From positions 242,098,250 through 242,162,249 of the forward strand of contig CATIUR010000001.1 of NCBI GenBank assembly GCA_949592205.1: 64,000 nucleotides of DNA, given 5' to 3'. Positions 1 through 13,267 of the stretch are shown here, one piece after another (the stretch's first letter is position 1; the number at the start of each line of letters is the position of its first letter). The position numbers and the translations under genes were made by a program. The notes beneath the pieces are model-generated. The model saw only the letters and a list, made by a program, of their open reading frames with translations. It searched no databases and was not told the origin of the DNA. The stretch is from Helichrysum umbraculigerum. Taxonomy: Eukaryota; Streptophyta; Magnoliopsida; Asterales; Asteraceae.

Positions 1-1972
1 GTAAGCAATATCCTAATTGACTTTTTTCAGCTATTGGTGAGAAGGTTTCCTCATAATTAATCCCGAAGGTTTGAGTATAGCCCTTCGCTACCATCCTAGC
101 TTTATAAGTGTGTACTTCCCATCCATGTCTATCTTCCTCTTGAAGATACACCTACAACCCACCATCTTGAGATTGAGTGTAGTGCCAACCAAATTCCAAA
201 CTTGGTTGTCAGACATAAACTGAATCTTATTTTTCATAGATTCCTTCCACTTAGCAGCCTTAGGGCCTGTCATCGCTTCCTTGTAGTTAGCAGACTCATC
301 TAATTCAATTAGTGTACTGTCACTAATCTTATCATGTTATTCTTTATGGAAACCATAATAGAACCGAAGAGGTTTTCTAACTCTACAACTGCGAGCGGGA
401 AAGGATATGTCATCAAGTTCAACAGGTGTTACCACCTCTTGTTGAGTGTCAGTGTTTACCATAGTTTCATCATCAGTCGATCCTTGAATCATTTCAAGAT
501 CAATTGTACTCCCACTGTCTTCTTTAGATATTATTTCTCTCTCAAGAAACACTCCCTTTTGAGCAACAAATATCTAATGACTTCTGTGGATAACTGATGA
601 AAAGATACTTTTCAGATCTAGCTTCTAGTATGTGCTAAGTTTCTCGTCCAATGATAACTTCACAACCCCAACTCTGGATGTGCCCAAAAGAAGAACTTTT
701 TCTCTTCCACATCTCACAAGTCATCTTTGAAACTTTCTTGGTGTACTAGATTTAAGATATGTGCAACCTTTTATAATGCCTAACCCCATAAGCTTATTAG
801 AAGTGTTACCTGACTCATCATTGATTGAACCTTGTCTAACAGGATTCTACTTCTCCTCTCAGCTACTCCATTCAGCTATGGTGTTCTAGGAGGAGTCAAT
901 TTGTGAAACTATTCCACAATGTCTATGATGATCAAGAAACTTGATACTAAGGTCTTCTCCTTTCCTATCAGATCGGAGTACCTTTATCTTTCTGCCCATT
1001 TGGTTCTCTATATTACGTCCTAACACCTTTTGAACTTTCAAAAGTGTCTGACTTATATTTTAACAGATAAACATATCCATGTCTACTGAAGTAATCAGCA
1101 ACATAGTAGCTGTTTCCATCTTTCATGGCACATCGGAATGGTCGACATACATCCATGTATACCAATTCGAACAATCCATCACTTCTTTCATATAACATGT
1201 GAATAGTGATTTAGTCATCTTGCTTGATAAACAAGATTTGCATACATCATCCGTTTTAAGGTCGAATGATTCCAACACTCCATATTTTTGGAGTTTGGGC
1301 GATATTCTTTCTTGTTTACGTGCCTTAGACGATATTGCCACAATTTGGATTTGTCAAGCTCTTTAGACGAACCATCATTTAAATTCTTTTGCTGACATAT
1401 TCAACATTATCATATATGCCTTTGCAAGTAGACGCTTTATCACCATTTTCATTTCCAAATGAAAACTGATAATTCTCTTTAAACAAGCATGAAATGAATC
1501 TATGTTACTTGTCATTTCTGACGAATAACAGCAATTATTTAAATGTATCCTAACCCCAGATTCTAGCATGAGCTCAAACTTTCCAATGGGCATGACACTC
1601 TTGTCTTTCATGACTAAGTTGAGCTCTCCATGCCTCAGACTTTTACTTTCCTTTAGGCCTTGCAATATAGTGCAAATGTGAGTACCACACCCTATGTTCA
1701 AGACCTACGAATTATAAGTTATAGTATTGTGGAGTTCGATCATTTATTAACCTGAATCCTTTTTGACCTAACTGTCTATATGGTCCTTCAGATATTTTGG
1801 GCTGCAATGCTTCTAGTGCTCCTCTGTATTGCAGTATAACACACTGATTCCTTTGGATCATTGCTGGTGCAATTTCATAATCAATCTTTCTCTTAGCCCC
1901 ATGATTGGACTTTCCATTCGTAGCTTTTCCAGATCTCTTCCTTTCCTTTGCATCATGACCAATTGACAACAC
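1..1972 (-). pseudogene. Copia gag-pol remnant
   Basis: Fragments in order on the minus strand: a gag/zinc-finger-proximal part (about 1972-1712), a protease/pre-integrase part (1701-1375), a pre-integrase zinc-finger stretch with CKSC (1341-1123), the integrase core start (1198-1013, TDVCGPF-like with a mutated G), the integrase-RT linker (552-337), and the N-terminal part of RT (about 310-1, with AKWKESM and QVWNLV motifs). The frames change repeatedly and stops are frequent. The family is recognised from these RT and integrase motifs. No product is expected. Confidence 0.75.
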
Positions 1973-2944
1973 AGGAGCTGCTGAGCCAAAGGCACATCAA
2001 TCTTCTTGATCCTTTGCTCAGTAATTTTGGAGTTCCATTATTGAGGTCTCTTTCTCATTCAAAACCATTTGACATGAGGTTACAAACTGTTTGTAGACAG
2101 CTGGCTGACCGGACAGAATTATGTTGACCAAGACTTGGTATCATAATATTTCCGGTGAGTTTTAACCTCTTCTTGGGCTGAATCATTATCAATAGTGGGA
2201 ATTTACTTATCGATAATATACTCCTTATTCTTGTCGGGAACATATTCCTTGTTCCCGTACCTACGGTTTCACAGCTCATCGAGAACATACTCCTTGTTCT
2301 TTAGAGTGAACGTAGGGTTACATAACCCGTCCATACAGTTTGAACTGGTAAGTCTTTCCCTCCTAAGAACTGAGAGTAGTGAGAAGTTTAGGTTATTTGC
2401 GGAATTGGGAACGAGAGGATTATTACCATTTTCAACAAATATTTTTGAGATAAAACTATTTTAGTTAGTCTGACTATTCCTTAATTAATTACCCAATTTC
2501 TAATTAAGGCTAGGATCTATATTTTCAGTTTTATGAAAAGGGTCGCCGTAATCATATAACAAAATACCTTTGTCTATTTCATTTCTATGAAACTCCTAGA
2601 TCTTTGAGATTCATTGATACCTATCAATGGTATGTTAATCTCGGTTATGCTCATCTACTATTCATGACTGGGATGCCGAGGATCATGAACTAGATGGTGA
2701 ACTAACCATGCAAACCCCGCGTGGTACCCTGCACGAGTACGCTTGAGAATCGTGAGTCTCACATCACCTCTCAATATGTCCTCACATTAATGTGCCGGTT
2801 AACCACACACACTCCATTAACAGTCCATACAAGAGATGTACGGTTTTCATGGGTTAGCATACTATTCACATTTCCTATAGCTAAAACAGGATTTTGTATT
2901 ACTATTTTAAGCCTACTTTTAATCTTGACATAATCCTATCAAAA

Positions 2945-3115
2945 TCCTCGGTAGCTCCATTAAACGCACAAAGAAGCGGAGAAGCAGGTCAGCGTGAAGC
3001 TTATTAAAAACCTACTTCTTTAGGGAAGCAAAGCGACCCGCCTTATACCTCTCTTATAGTTTGTTCTCTATAGGTGAGCCGATTTATCAATTGACTGACG
3101 ATGTATTTAGACTTA
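2945..3115 (-). repeat. Copia leader segment shared with second copia element
   Basis: The block starting CTCGGTAGCTCCATT and running through CTCTTATAGTTTGTTC to GGTGAGCCGAT is recognisably repeated at about 25808-25950 in the copia element at 20151-27626. Both copies lie between the primer-binding site and gag on the minus strand, so this is a conserved untranslated leader. Confidence 0.7.
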
Positions 3116-3380
3116 AATGATACATATATATAAATCATATTATATATAAGGTATCTCTTAAACATTTAAGGTTCAGGTTTCTATTTTAAAACATTTTAAA
3201 ATTGAGCGTATATTTTAAACCATTAAAATACTAAGGTCTGATTAGTAAATAAATTAACTGTATACATATACAAATCTATTATACATATATACTTAATTTA
3301 GTTATTTGGACAAAATAAAAACAATTCTATTTCCAAATATATTTTATCTACATTTTGTATTGCTAACAATATTAAGCTAT

Positions 3381-3393
3381 GGCTCTGATAACA
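3381..3393 (-). other. Primer-binding site (tRNA-iMet type)
   Basis: GGCTCTGATAACA on the plus strand is the complement of the usual TGGTATCAGAGCC primer-binding site with one mismatch. It sits one base from the LTR edge. Confidence 0.8.
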
Positions 3394-3394
3394 C

Positions 3395-4181
3395 TGTTGG
3401 GTTTTCTATTCCCTAACTAGATTAACTTATGCAGCTGAAAAATAACAATTAATCTAGAGCAACTAGGAAACTAAACCCTTAGGACCTTGACTTAATAAAT
3501 GAAAGCGATAATACAAAATGAATAGATAAATGAGAAAATAATAACCTTTGAGAAAACCAATTTCTCACGCGCAGACCAACTTGCAGAACCTTCATGCAGA
3601 CTCCTTGCTCGACCTTCTATGCTTTGGATGGCAAGTACCCAATATAGAATACCTATAATGCTTCACACCCATGAACCAAGATAAATTCCATATCCTAAGG
3701 TCCCGACTCTAAGTCGAAAGACTCTTACAAGGATTAGGAATGAGAAAAAGAGAAAGTATCGAATTAAATTCGAAACTGGGATGCCTTGAAAGCTTAGGCT
3801 AGGCCTCTATTTATAGGGGAAAGGATGCCTTGGGGTTTGGTCATCCAGCCGATGTGGGACAACTGAATCCGTCTTCCAACCGCCGGTTGGAGCTTCCTAC
3901 CGCCGGTTGGACTTGATTCCTGCCCAAGTAACAATACGTGTCACCGACTTACAAAACCCTAACCTCTAACCGCCGGTTGGATACGCTTTCCAGAATATTC
4001 CATTTTGTTTCATATTAATATTCAATTAATAAACAAACTAAATATTCTTTATTGTTTCTGTTAATTTCTTTTAGCTTCTAATTAATTTATCAACTTTGAT
4101 AAATTAACAAACTAATTAATTAACTTTAATATTAATTCTTATTAATATTATTTCTCTGGTATTGTTTCTCTTTACTGTTCA
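3395..4181 (-). repeat. 5' LTR of the left copia element
   Basis: The left boundary (TGTTGGG on the plus strand) abuts the primer-binding site and is firm. The right boundary, at a TTCA near 4181, is a guess. The LTR contains three copies of CGCCGGTTGG-type palindromes at 3876-3890, 3896-3910 and 3966-3980, followed by very AT-rich DNA. Confidence 0.6.
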
Positions 4182-4229
4182 TCGAGGGCAACCCAAAAAG
4201 GACTCTACTTTAGCAATAGTCTTACCAAT

Positions 4230-5421
4230 TAGTTATGACCTTGGACACTATTTCTATCATACACAACCCTAGTGTCGCAACACACAAGCAGATTGAAAAC
4301 ACTTTTCCACCAAGTATCAACTTCACGTAACAACAAATAATTATATACAATGCCACTCGGAAACATATGAAACATACTTTGCAAAGTACATAACGAAACA
4401 AACATAATAATAATGATACTTTGTGAATTATTATTATTACAAAACGTCACCAACGGGCCGTACACGTTTTCAAAAACAGTAAACAAACATTGGACATAAC
4501 TAGTTGAGTGGACAACTAGCATGGATGGTCTTTTGAGACATCTACTTACATATAACCTTGCGCGTATAGGAAGCCAACAGGTTACAGATTTGGATAGCAC
4601 ATTTGCTATATGTAAACGCTTACACACAAGACTCAGGTGGGTCTCATAGCCCCATTTTTACTGTTTTACCTTGGGGTGAGAATACTATGCATTGTTTTAC
4701 ATATGAACACAAGTACAGAAAACTCGATATACGGATTGCATGAGTAACAGACTAATCATTAAAGCCCTCTCAATCATAGTTCATTAGTTAACGTTACTTA
4801 AGCGTGAATGTTAGTGAATAGTACTATTTGGGATTGCCAATCCCCGTCCGGGGTAGTCGCGCTATCACGACTGCTATGTCAAACGGATGCATTAGCATTT
4901 GTTCATAACGAGTATATAATTAGGCACTCGCAGGAGGCAAAGCAACATCATTATCGTTAAGCTCGAACTATGAGCTCATGGCAATAGTATACACATTTTA
5001 TTTTTGCATGCGTGCAATACACATAAAATCTTATGGATCATACATACTTTTCAACTATTAAACCTATGAGCTCATCAACATATTGTTGACCGTTTTAGCG
5101 TGTATTCTCAGGTTCACAGACGCAGTAGGATGATTTGGAAGCATTAGTTCGAGTCGCATGCTTTTACAATGACTTTCAAACAAGAGATTTTTCTGCATTA
5201 CTATATTTTGTATAATTAGTTATGTATTAGAATCTCTCATATCAAGATGCGAACTCTAGGAACTTTGTAATAGTTTGTAAACAATTTATCAAGCAATGTA
5301 TTTTGAGTTGTATTTTCAAAACGACGCATATAGAGGTCGTTCGATATAACTTTATGTGATGATTTTTGATTAGTCGCGCCCCGACCCAATTTCCGCTGCG
5401 ATTAAATTTGGATGTGCGACA
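4230..5421 (+). repeat. Diverged LTR fragment, related to the LTR at 46150-48432
   Basis: Collinear similarity to 47270-48432 is clear: CACCAACGGGCCGTA, GATGGTCTT.GAGACATCTACTTAC, the CTCAGGTG.GTCT.A.AGCCCCA stretch, TTTGGGATTGCCAATCCCCGTC, and a TCTCAGGT acceptor-like site at 5109-5113. The right end GTGCGACA at 5414-5421 matches the GTGTTACA end of the young LTR. The left part is cut off by the copia insertion. It is a solo LTR or truncated element of a sister family. Confidence 0.75.
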
Positions 5422-7974
5422 ATTTCTCATGTAGTTTTGTCATTTTTTGAAGTCTATGTAAGAGGAAGACAAAGAGGTATAAGGTGCGGAGGAAAAGGGG
5501 ATTAGAAGGATGAAACAGTTACGAGTCATTGTTAATACACATTGCCTTATGCCTAATGTTGGCCATTTTTTAGATCAGTTATCATCCTTATATAAAATTG
5601 CAAATGACATGAGTTTGCTGCTATAGTATGGTTATTTTGATTTCAATTCAAAAGTTAAATAATTTTGCCATATAATTAACATTTAATTAACCCAAACAGC
5701 ACATCATCTTCATGTCAGGTACTGCTACTTAGTTTTCAACTCCATTTACCCAATTTTATGTTTTTGGTTGTGATTTAATGTATTTCTGTGTTGAATTGGC
5801 CGCAATGGATTATTATAGTATGAAAAGGAAAGAGCTTCAAGCACTATGCAAGGAATCTGCACTATGCTAATTCCGTTTTGGCTAATAAGCTTTCTTAACC
5901 TCTTAATGTATAGTTTATTTAATTATATAGTAGTATGTATATTTTTAATGCTGGTAGTTATAAATATACGTTATCTTGATCTTCGACAACATCTCCGTCA
6001 TCTTGATTTTAGATCTTTTTTTGATGGTTTGATTTTGTAGGGTTCTTGAATATTTGGTTATGATGATAGCTCAAAAAAGAGAGAAGAGGATTGTGCAAGT
6101 ATATTTTACATCTAGAAGAATCCATGTAAGTTGCTTTAAGGAAAAACTCTTATACTTTATAATAGTAACTTTATGTGTTTGATACTGTGGGATTTTTAAT
6201 GATTTCTTATTAATTCGGTATGAGTTTAATTTAGTGTTTTTTGTTCCTCAATTAGGTGTATTCATATATTTACGCTTAAAAGTGTCCAGTTAGCTAGGGT
6301 GGGTTACATGCGAAAATGACCCCTATGGTGTCCATGGACTGATCCTTTGGTTATAGATTTCCTCCATCTCAAAAATGAGACAATGTTATATGATATGGTC
6401 CCAACTCCCAACTTGCTTTGGTCAGTAGAGGCTAAGACCAGATTAAAAAGGGTTCTTTAATCATTGGAATTTAAGTTGGCCACCGTTGCAATTTTGTTGA
6501 TTTGTGTAGTCGGCAACTCAATGATTTAATAGCACAGTCCTTTGTTAATCATTTATCAAAATTGGCACCTTAAGGCTTAAGCTTAGACCTTTAGCTGATG
6601 CTATAGAATGAGGCAATGGATGCAAGTTCTTTATAGAAATGAGCTACAACCTTTATTCTTAGGATTTGTCTTAATAGTAAACGGTTTTATAATAAAAAGT
6701 TAGCGATGAGCCCTTTTTCAAAAAAATATACCATTGCTGTTGAGTTTTAGTGGAGGTGTCAAAATGGGCGGGTGTAGATGAGTTAGGTAGCATAAGGTTG
6801 TAGACATTTAATCTAAATATGTTGTGTGTTTGATGTGTACGGGTTTTTATGATTTTCTTCATGATTCTGTGTTTATGCTGTATTCAATGTTTTTATTTAA
6901 ATATTTAATGTCTCAGGTTCGTCTTTTAATGTGTGATGGTTCTGTATCTACACATGGGATCATATTGTTTTCCTTGAAAAAGGTAGTTTATTAGAATGTA
7001 GTCGTACACTATTCATAACTTTGGTGATCTTTCAATAAGTAGTCTTTTTGTTTGGTGTCTTTTGCTAATGAAGGACTGTTTTGGTACTTAAAGTTGGTGT
7101 AAATTTGTCTTGGATCATATGGAATAAAATACTTATATTTGCCTTTTGGAATCATGCTAGAGTGGTTATAATTAAGTAAAGTAAGTTCATTAATCATGGT
7201 TATTGTTGTTTCTGGGTCAGAAAAGTAGAGAATGAATATGGAACTATGAAAGTATGATTTGCTATTACAACAAATTACATATGGAACGTCATATATTTTT
7301 GTTTTTTGACCATACTGGGTCAAAATAAAAATGATCAATTTGCTTGCTATGGGAAATATTGTTTGATTTATAGTGTAACTTTATTAGAGCAGGCTTAAAA
7401 TACTCATGTGAACATGTGGAAGGAATTTGTAGCCAAAGTTTGGTTGGTTACAGAAGGTAAATCTTTGCAAGTTTTGACTTTTATAAGTCAAACTATACAT
7501 GGCAAAATGGCGGGCAATGACAATGATTTTGATAATTTGATTGACAGATAAAATGGGCTGAGATGGGATTCTGTTTTAGAGATTATGGAAGTGAAGAAAA
7601 TTGAGTTATTTCAAGATAGAGGGACCTGCAAGCATTAATTGAAACTGAATGTACATATCAGTTTGGCTCTAACTTCATTATTAAAGCTAATTGTCTAATA
7701 CAAAATGGGAGATTGCATGAAAGTTGTCAAGAAATTTAATATCATAGTGTTGAATATTATTTTTTGTTCATCAGAAGGCAGAAGATAGTGATCAAAGTCA
7801 TAGGCATTTTTAAGATAGCTTTTATAGTCATGTACACGTTTATGATACATATAAAGTTATATTCATAGTGTGGATGTTGAAATGGGTTGTAAGCACTTGA
7901 GATGTGCATTTTTACATTTATTATTAGTTACATTTTTTTCTTTTCAAATAGTCTTAAATTTTATTTTTCGTCAA
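5422..7974. other. Intergenic AT-rich DNA, possibly Helitron body
   Basis: No supported gene apart from the fragment at 5805-5895. ORFs here are short and not protein-like. The region ends in a Helitron-type terminus, so part or all of it may be a non-autonomous Helitron whose 5' TC end could not be placed. Confidence 0.4.
5805..5895 (+). pseudogene. Possible captured gene fragment (KRKELQALCK)
   Basis: The translation in this stretch gives MKRKELQALCK followed by a frame change and a stop. It resembles the short N-terminal helix-turn-helix/SAP-like motif of some plant proteins (RKELQ-LCK-HxIPAN). Nothing longer follows. It lies upstream of a Helitron-type 3' end, and Helitrons often carry gene fragments. 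The identification rests on memory of the motif and is weak. Confidence 0.3.
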
Positions 7975-8003
7975 ACCCGTGTTATCACGGGTCAATAAAC
8001 TAG
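7975..8003 (+). mobile_element. Helitron 3' terminus
   Basis: A perfect 7-bp stem (ACCCGTG, loop TTAT, CACGGGT) at 7975-7992 is followed after 7 bases by CTAG at 8000-8003 and then T. This is the hairpin plus CTRR-T arrangement of plant Helitron 3' ends. Confidence 0.65.
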
Positions 8004-8256
8004 TTTCATGTTTGTCTATTTGGTTGACATAAGGAATGTAATCTGATTTTGATTTATTCCATAATATATATGAATTCAATTTTTTGGGAAAAGAATGCAA
8101 TCTTAGCTCAATCCATAAAGTAAACATTAAGTTCAGTTACGGCCATATGATACTGAGCAAATGAGCATTATAACTCCATTATTATATTTATACTTATATT
8201 TTTCTCTATATATTTTCATTAAATAATATTTATATTAATAAAATAACAATATTATA

Positions 8257-9479
8257 TCTTATATTATCATATCATAATAATAACTTAATATATAAAGAAG
8301 ACTATGTGCTCTACTTGAATGACACACCATCACATTTATTTTATTTTTATTTTTCATTTTCTATTTCAAATTAATTAATAATAATTATAAAACAATGATA
8401 CCAATAATAATAAATACAATAATACTAATAACCTCCTAAAAAATTTATCACCTCATTTTACATTTTTAGCACATCTACATATTTGCATTTTTTATCGAAC
8501 GTTTTCTTTTTCTCATTCTATACTTTTGCAGTTTATTTAACAATCTTTGTTTAACATACTTTAAAATATATCATATTAATTAATGTCTTCTCTATCGAAT
8601 TGTACGCATCTTATTTCACATTTATCATCAAACACTTTCACTTTTTAAAACAAAGTTTTTCTTAACGTGCTTCAGATTTGTCATATTTATACTACTCTTT
8701 TGAGATTTATATATATATTTTTTTCCACTTTTTATCAAATGTTTTCTAGAAAAAGAGAAGCCGACTCAATATTTTTTTGCCAAAAAATAAATAGAAAGGA
8801 GTATTTATATAGCACTTACATTGTACGCTTATATAAGTCTTTGTTATAACAACGTATTTTACATACTTTTTTCATCGGAGATAGTGACCTTTTTTTATAA
8901 CTTAGAGAATTAAATGTTTACTTAGACTTATGTTGCAATATGTGGGTAGTTTTTACTTGAAGGCTTATGTTGCAATGTGTGAGTACTTTTAAAGAAAAAA
9001 CTATATCAGAGGGTATAACCAATTTTTAATTATAAATAATAAGAATAAGAATAACATAGAAACTTCTTTCTTAAAAAAATCATTTATTTTCTTTAAGACA
9101 AATAGAAATGGTTCGCTTTTCTATTCACAAGTAAGATTGATAAGAAGCAAATATATATAGCTAAATTGGTCATGTGAAATGATCAATTTTTAATAACATG
9201 ATAAGCCATTGTTATCATTGGATTTATCTACATTCTAACCGCAGAATTTTATAACTTACTGCATTTTCCCGTGACCTAAGATTCAAGGTATATCAAATAT
9301 AGTTATTGAAAGTGTTGATATTTCTGTAACTGTGATAGGATATGGCAAAAAGGAAAAAATAATTTTTTTCGTTTCGACTAACCACTAATTTAAAGATAAT
9401 ATATATATAAAATTGTAAAATATCAACATTAACCTTTCTAAAAGTGGGTCGTGCATCGCACGGCGTATTGATTTACTAG
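8257..9479 (+). mobile_element. Candidate non-autonomous Helitron
   Basis: The 3' end is well formed: a CGTGC/GCACG hairpin at 9450-9462, a 13-base spacer, CTAG at 9476-9479, then T. The 5' end is a proposal only: a TC preceded by A at 8257, before an AT-rich run containing TATATAAAGAAG, which is common near plant Helitron 5' ends. There is no coding capacity. Confidence 0.45.
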
Positions 9480-9534
9480 TATATATTATATGATAATCCT
9501 ATTATATTATTTGTAAAATTAGTTATAATATATT

Positions 9535-12471
9535 TGTAACACCCTAAAATTTAAAAGTATTATTTTGGTAAAGGTAAAAGAAATTGTTTTAAGTTATTAT
9601 TATTGTAAGAGATATAATATAATAATAACTGTAGTCGGTTTTAAGGTTCCAGACAATAGTAATTACGGAGAGTAAAATATAACATATACATATCTATCCA
9701 GATATGTACGCATGTATTATTATTATTCATTCTAAAAGGTTCCAGGAAGTAAAATAAAGAAGAAAAAATCTAGAAAGAAAGGGAAAAGCAGAAATCGAGT
9801 TAATAACATGAAATTGAAGCTAGAAACATTCAATTAATCTCCTTTTGATCTTTCCTAACATCAAGTAAGTCTAATTTCTCACTTTTCTAACCTAGAAAAT
9901 GGGTTTTGATAAAATTAAGGTGATTAAGGATGTCAATCCGAAATTAGGGTTATGAATGGATTGAATTGTGGTTAGTTATCATTAAAATGATTGTTGGTAG
10001 TTTAATTACAAGTTAAAAAGTGAAAGATTATAACTAGGGTTCATGATGATTTTTAAGAATTATGATAAACCTTTACAAAATCATGTTAATTAGCTTCAAG
10101 TGTTATTAGAAGTGTCATTATATGATGTTTGAGTAAGAAATTAAGTGATTAAAGTGGTGGTTCGTGTGAATTAACACTTGAGTTAAATATGATCATGATG
10201 AACGAAATTGTCTTGTTAATAAAAGGTGATTATGATCTTAAGAATTGACGGGAATCTATTTAATTGTAAGTAGTAAGAATGATTATGATATAATTATGAT
10301 GTTTTGATCATAATCCAAGTAAAAAGGCAAGTATGAAATGTTAGAAGTTAATATGATCATGTAAAGTAAAGTAAAGAGTTAATAATGATGGTTAGTTGAA
10401 ATTGATCATCCCGTGATGCTAAATGTATTGTTATATCTATATGTTATATGATAGGTGTTCAAAAGATATGGCATCCCTAATCAAGTGTGAAATCGCATAA
10501 TTGCCTAAAAAGCAAAGGTGAGTGATATGGGGGTTAAATGGGTAATGGTTGTATGTTCTGGATTGCTTCTGAGCAAGAGGTTCATACAACCGGGTGAAGT
10601 ATTGTTTACGTTTATATTGTGGTTTATTGTTGAATTTCATATTCTATTGATTATTCATGTTGTTGCTAAGGCACATGATATGAATACGTGCAAAGTGATA
10701 AGTATTGAAAGAACTTGCTAATATGCGGAAGTTATGTGGAAGTACGTGAAATGAGCATTGTAGAGATTGTGAAAGAATACGTGCGTTGCACATGATATGT
10801 GAAGGACATGTGCTTGATATTGCACGTGGTTATGTTATGATATGTTGTTTCCATTACCTACTAAGCAAGTATGCTTTGTAAGTAGATGGATAATTATTGA
10901 TTCAAGTAATGACTAATTGATATTAGCTTGATGATTAGTCAAGTAATGATCAATTGGCATTAGCTTGATATTTAGCTAAGTAATGATCATTGACATTAGC
11001 TTGATGATTAGCCAAGTAATGATCAATGACATTAGCTTGATGGATGATGTTGATTCTTATGAATTAACATGGTTTTGTTGTTAAGGATCCTTTATATTGA
11101 AAAAGATGTTTTAGTATGCATACCACCGAGAGGTATGGTAATAATTGGTAAGGTTTAAGCATAATCTATACAATTGCTCGATGATTAATTGTTCAAGTAA
11201 ATACATATTGTTGATATTGTTATATGTTGATTAGTTATGAAATTATTCATTTAATCGCCCATGTACTCACTAAGCGATTCGCTTACCCTTTTAGTTGTTT
11301 TATATTATAGGTGTTTGGTTCGGTTGAACCAAATGGCTAAAATGAGTAGATTGGGGATGCAAGAAGGTAGCGTGGATGGGAGCTTGCTTTATGGTTAGAT
11401 AAGCTCCTCCTTCTTTTGAATTATCGTTATGAATTACCATTTGTATAAATCGCCCAAAATACGTTTTGATGACATGAATTAATTAAAGTGTAGAGTTGTT
11501 AGTGAGTAATGATGTACGCCTTTGACTTAGTAAAGTCAAAGTGAATAGTTGAGGTAAATGGCTAGTAGAAGTGATATGTCAAGTTGTTTTGTGATAAAAA
11601 TGGTTAAGTGTCGAATAAAGTTTTTGGTTGAATTTGGTGTTGACATATAGTCAACTACCTTGAAATGGTCAAGTATATGTGAATGTGGTAAGTGATTGAG
11701 TTAAAGTGTGATTATAATGGAAAATGGGTCAAAAGTATCCAAATGGGCCACAAATGAGTCAAGGTGTCAAAACGAGCCATGGTGTAAGTATGTTGCTTGT
11801 TGCTATTGGCTTAAGTGTCAAATGTATGATAGAATATGTTGGTAAAGTGTGGAAGTCAGGAAGCCGATGGTTTGTGTTTTGACATGTCCTCTAAAAGTGG
11901 TCAAAATGACCATAAACTAGTCATACGTCCGAATTCTTTGTTAACGCGAATTTTGGAAAAGTGTAAAAAGAGAAATCTTTATTATGTTATAATGGAGGTG
12001 TGTGCAAATTTTCAGGTCCTAACTCCTAACGAGTTAAAAGTTATGCGAGTTTGAAATTCTTATTTTAACTTAGAATGTGCAGAAAACTGGTTAAGTCTGA
12101 GACTGCTGTAAGTGATGCTTACCCGGCGGGTAACATCACTACCCGGCGGGTATGATGTCTACCCGGTCGGGTACACGACGAATAAAGGTTTTTAAACGGA
12201 TAGCTCCCTTATAAATTGGGTCAGTGATTGAGGGTGTGTGGAGTGCATGATGTACCCGGTTGGTACTAGCCATACTCGGCGGGTACCAAGCCAAAACATC
12301 AGTACCTGGATGGTAACGGACCCGGCGGGTAAGGTCCCTTTTGTTTGGTCAGTTTGTTTTGAGTCCAGTATTAAGTATAGAATATCTTTTATGAGTTGTA
12401 AAGTTTTGTACGGTATGTGGAACATTTGTAATGGTATATATAAAAAAAATCTTATTTTTAAGGGCGTTTCA
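9535..12471 (+). repeat. Solo LTR, chromovirus-type, TSD ATATT
   Basis: The 2,937-bp unit starts TGTAACACCC and ends GGGCGTTTCA. It is flanked by identical 5-bp TSDs ATATT at 9530-9534 and 12472-12476, so it is a solo LTR left by recombination. A shorter relative with the same start and end lies at 31346-41376. It contains an intron-like pair (AAG/GTAAGT at 9865 and a TATAG/GT acceptor at 11309-11310) and a block of ACCCGGCGGGT palindromes at 12119-12334. Small ORFs inside are not protein-like. Confidence 0.88.
12119..12334 (+). repeat. Block of TACCCGGCGGGTA near-palindromes
   Basis: About seven degenerate units with consensus TTACCCGGCGGGTAA: 12119, 12140, 12160, about 12252, 12273, 12302 and 12319. 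Each is nearly self-complementary. Spacing is irregular. Confidence 0.85.
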
Positions 12472-12636
12472 ATATTATAAGTTAAATTATATTACGTGAC
12501 ACAATTATTCCTTCTTAATCACATTTCTTTGAATAAAAGCTTAATTTCTTCAAAATTTTCAACTCTATCAAATTTTAATTTCTTTGAAAAATTATACTTC
12601 ATCATAAATTATTTTGTGATAAAACAACGGTCCTAA

Positions 12637-13267
12637 GAGCACCTCCAGTCCATTAAATCTTCCAGAGTTTAAAGTAGTGTCACATCAGTGCCACATCAGC
12701 TTTGATCATTTTATACAAAACATCTACAATCCATTAAACTCTACACAGTTTAAAGTATGCCACATCATTATCTTATTTATTATTTTCTTTCATATTTATT
12801 ATTGGGTCTTACCCTTCCATCAAAAATATTATGAAATTAGTTAGTGTCCAGTTATGTATTTCGAGAAAGTTAATGTTATTGTTATGAAAAATTTGATCGC
12901 ATTACTACTATTCGGTTTATGAAAAATTTGATCGCAATATATTGTTTTCAAAAATCACAACCGATACGTATCCATGTGAATATCAGAATATGTGCAAAAC
13001 CAAATGTACTAGTGTCATTTTCATTATATAGAACAGAGGCGGTACATTTTCATTATTGTGGGTTTGCATAGATCACAAGAAACAAATACTAGTTTTTATG
13101 AGAGAGGAATTAAATATGGTCTACTTGGCATCCAAAGTACCGCTCAAAGTTCTTTGAACCTATCTTTGTACACATGCTTATTTGGCAACTTCACAATGCA
13201 TTTTTGTAACTTTAAACTATGACTATGAAAACTTTAAACCCTCCACCTATGCCCATTGGAGATGCTC
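12637..13267. mobile_element. Tourist-like (PIF/Harbinger) MITE, TSD TAA
   Basis: Inverted ends GAGCACCTCCA and TGGAGATGCTC are flanked by TAA at 12634-12636 and 13268-13270. The GAGCATCTCCA terminus and 3-bp TAA/TTA target are typical of PIF/Harbinger MITEs. It lies about 460 bp upstream of the coiled-coil gene start. Confidence 0.75.

Larger units (their letters stand above)
1..4181 (-). mobile_element. Ty1/copia retrotransposon, 5' part, decayed
   Basis: Reading on the minus strand, this holds a 5' LTR at the right, a tRNA-Met primer-binding site, a leader, and gag-pol remnants running off the left window edge inside reverse transcriptase. The 3' LTR and left TSD lie outside the window. 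The order (gag, protease, integrase, then RT) is the copia order. Reading frames are broken many times, so it is dead. Its leader resembles that of the copia element at 20151-27626, so the two are related. The right LTR boundary is uncertain, because no TSD can be checked. Confidence 0.8.

Noticed and set aside
4229..4627. 132-aa minus-strand ORF
   Set aside because: It is inside the diverged LTR fragment, and the homologous region of the young LTR is not open in this frame.
10437..12480. Several 65-80-aa ORFs on both strands
   Set aside because: All lie in a solo LTR bounded by a perfect TSD; their composition is not protein-like.
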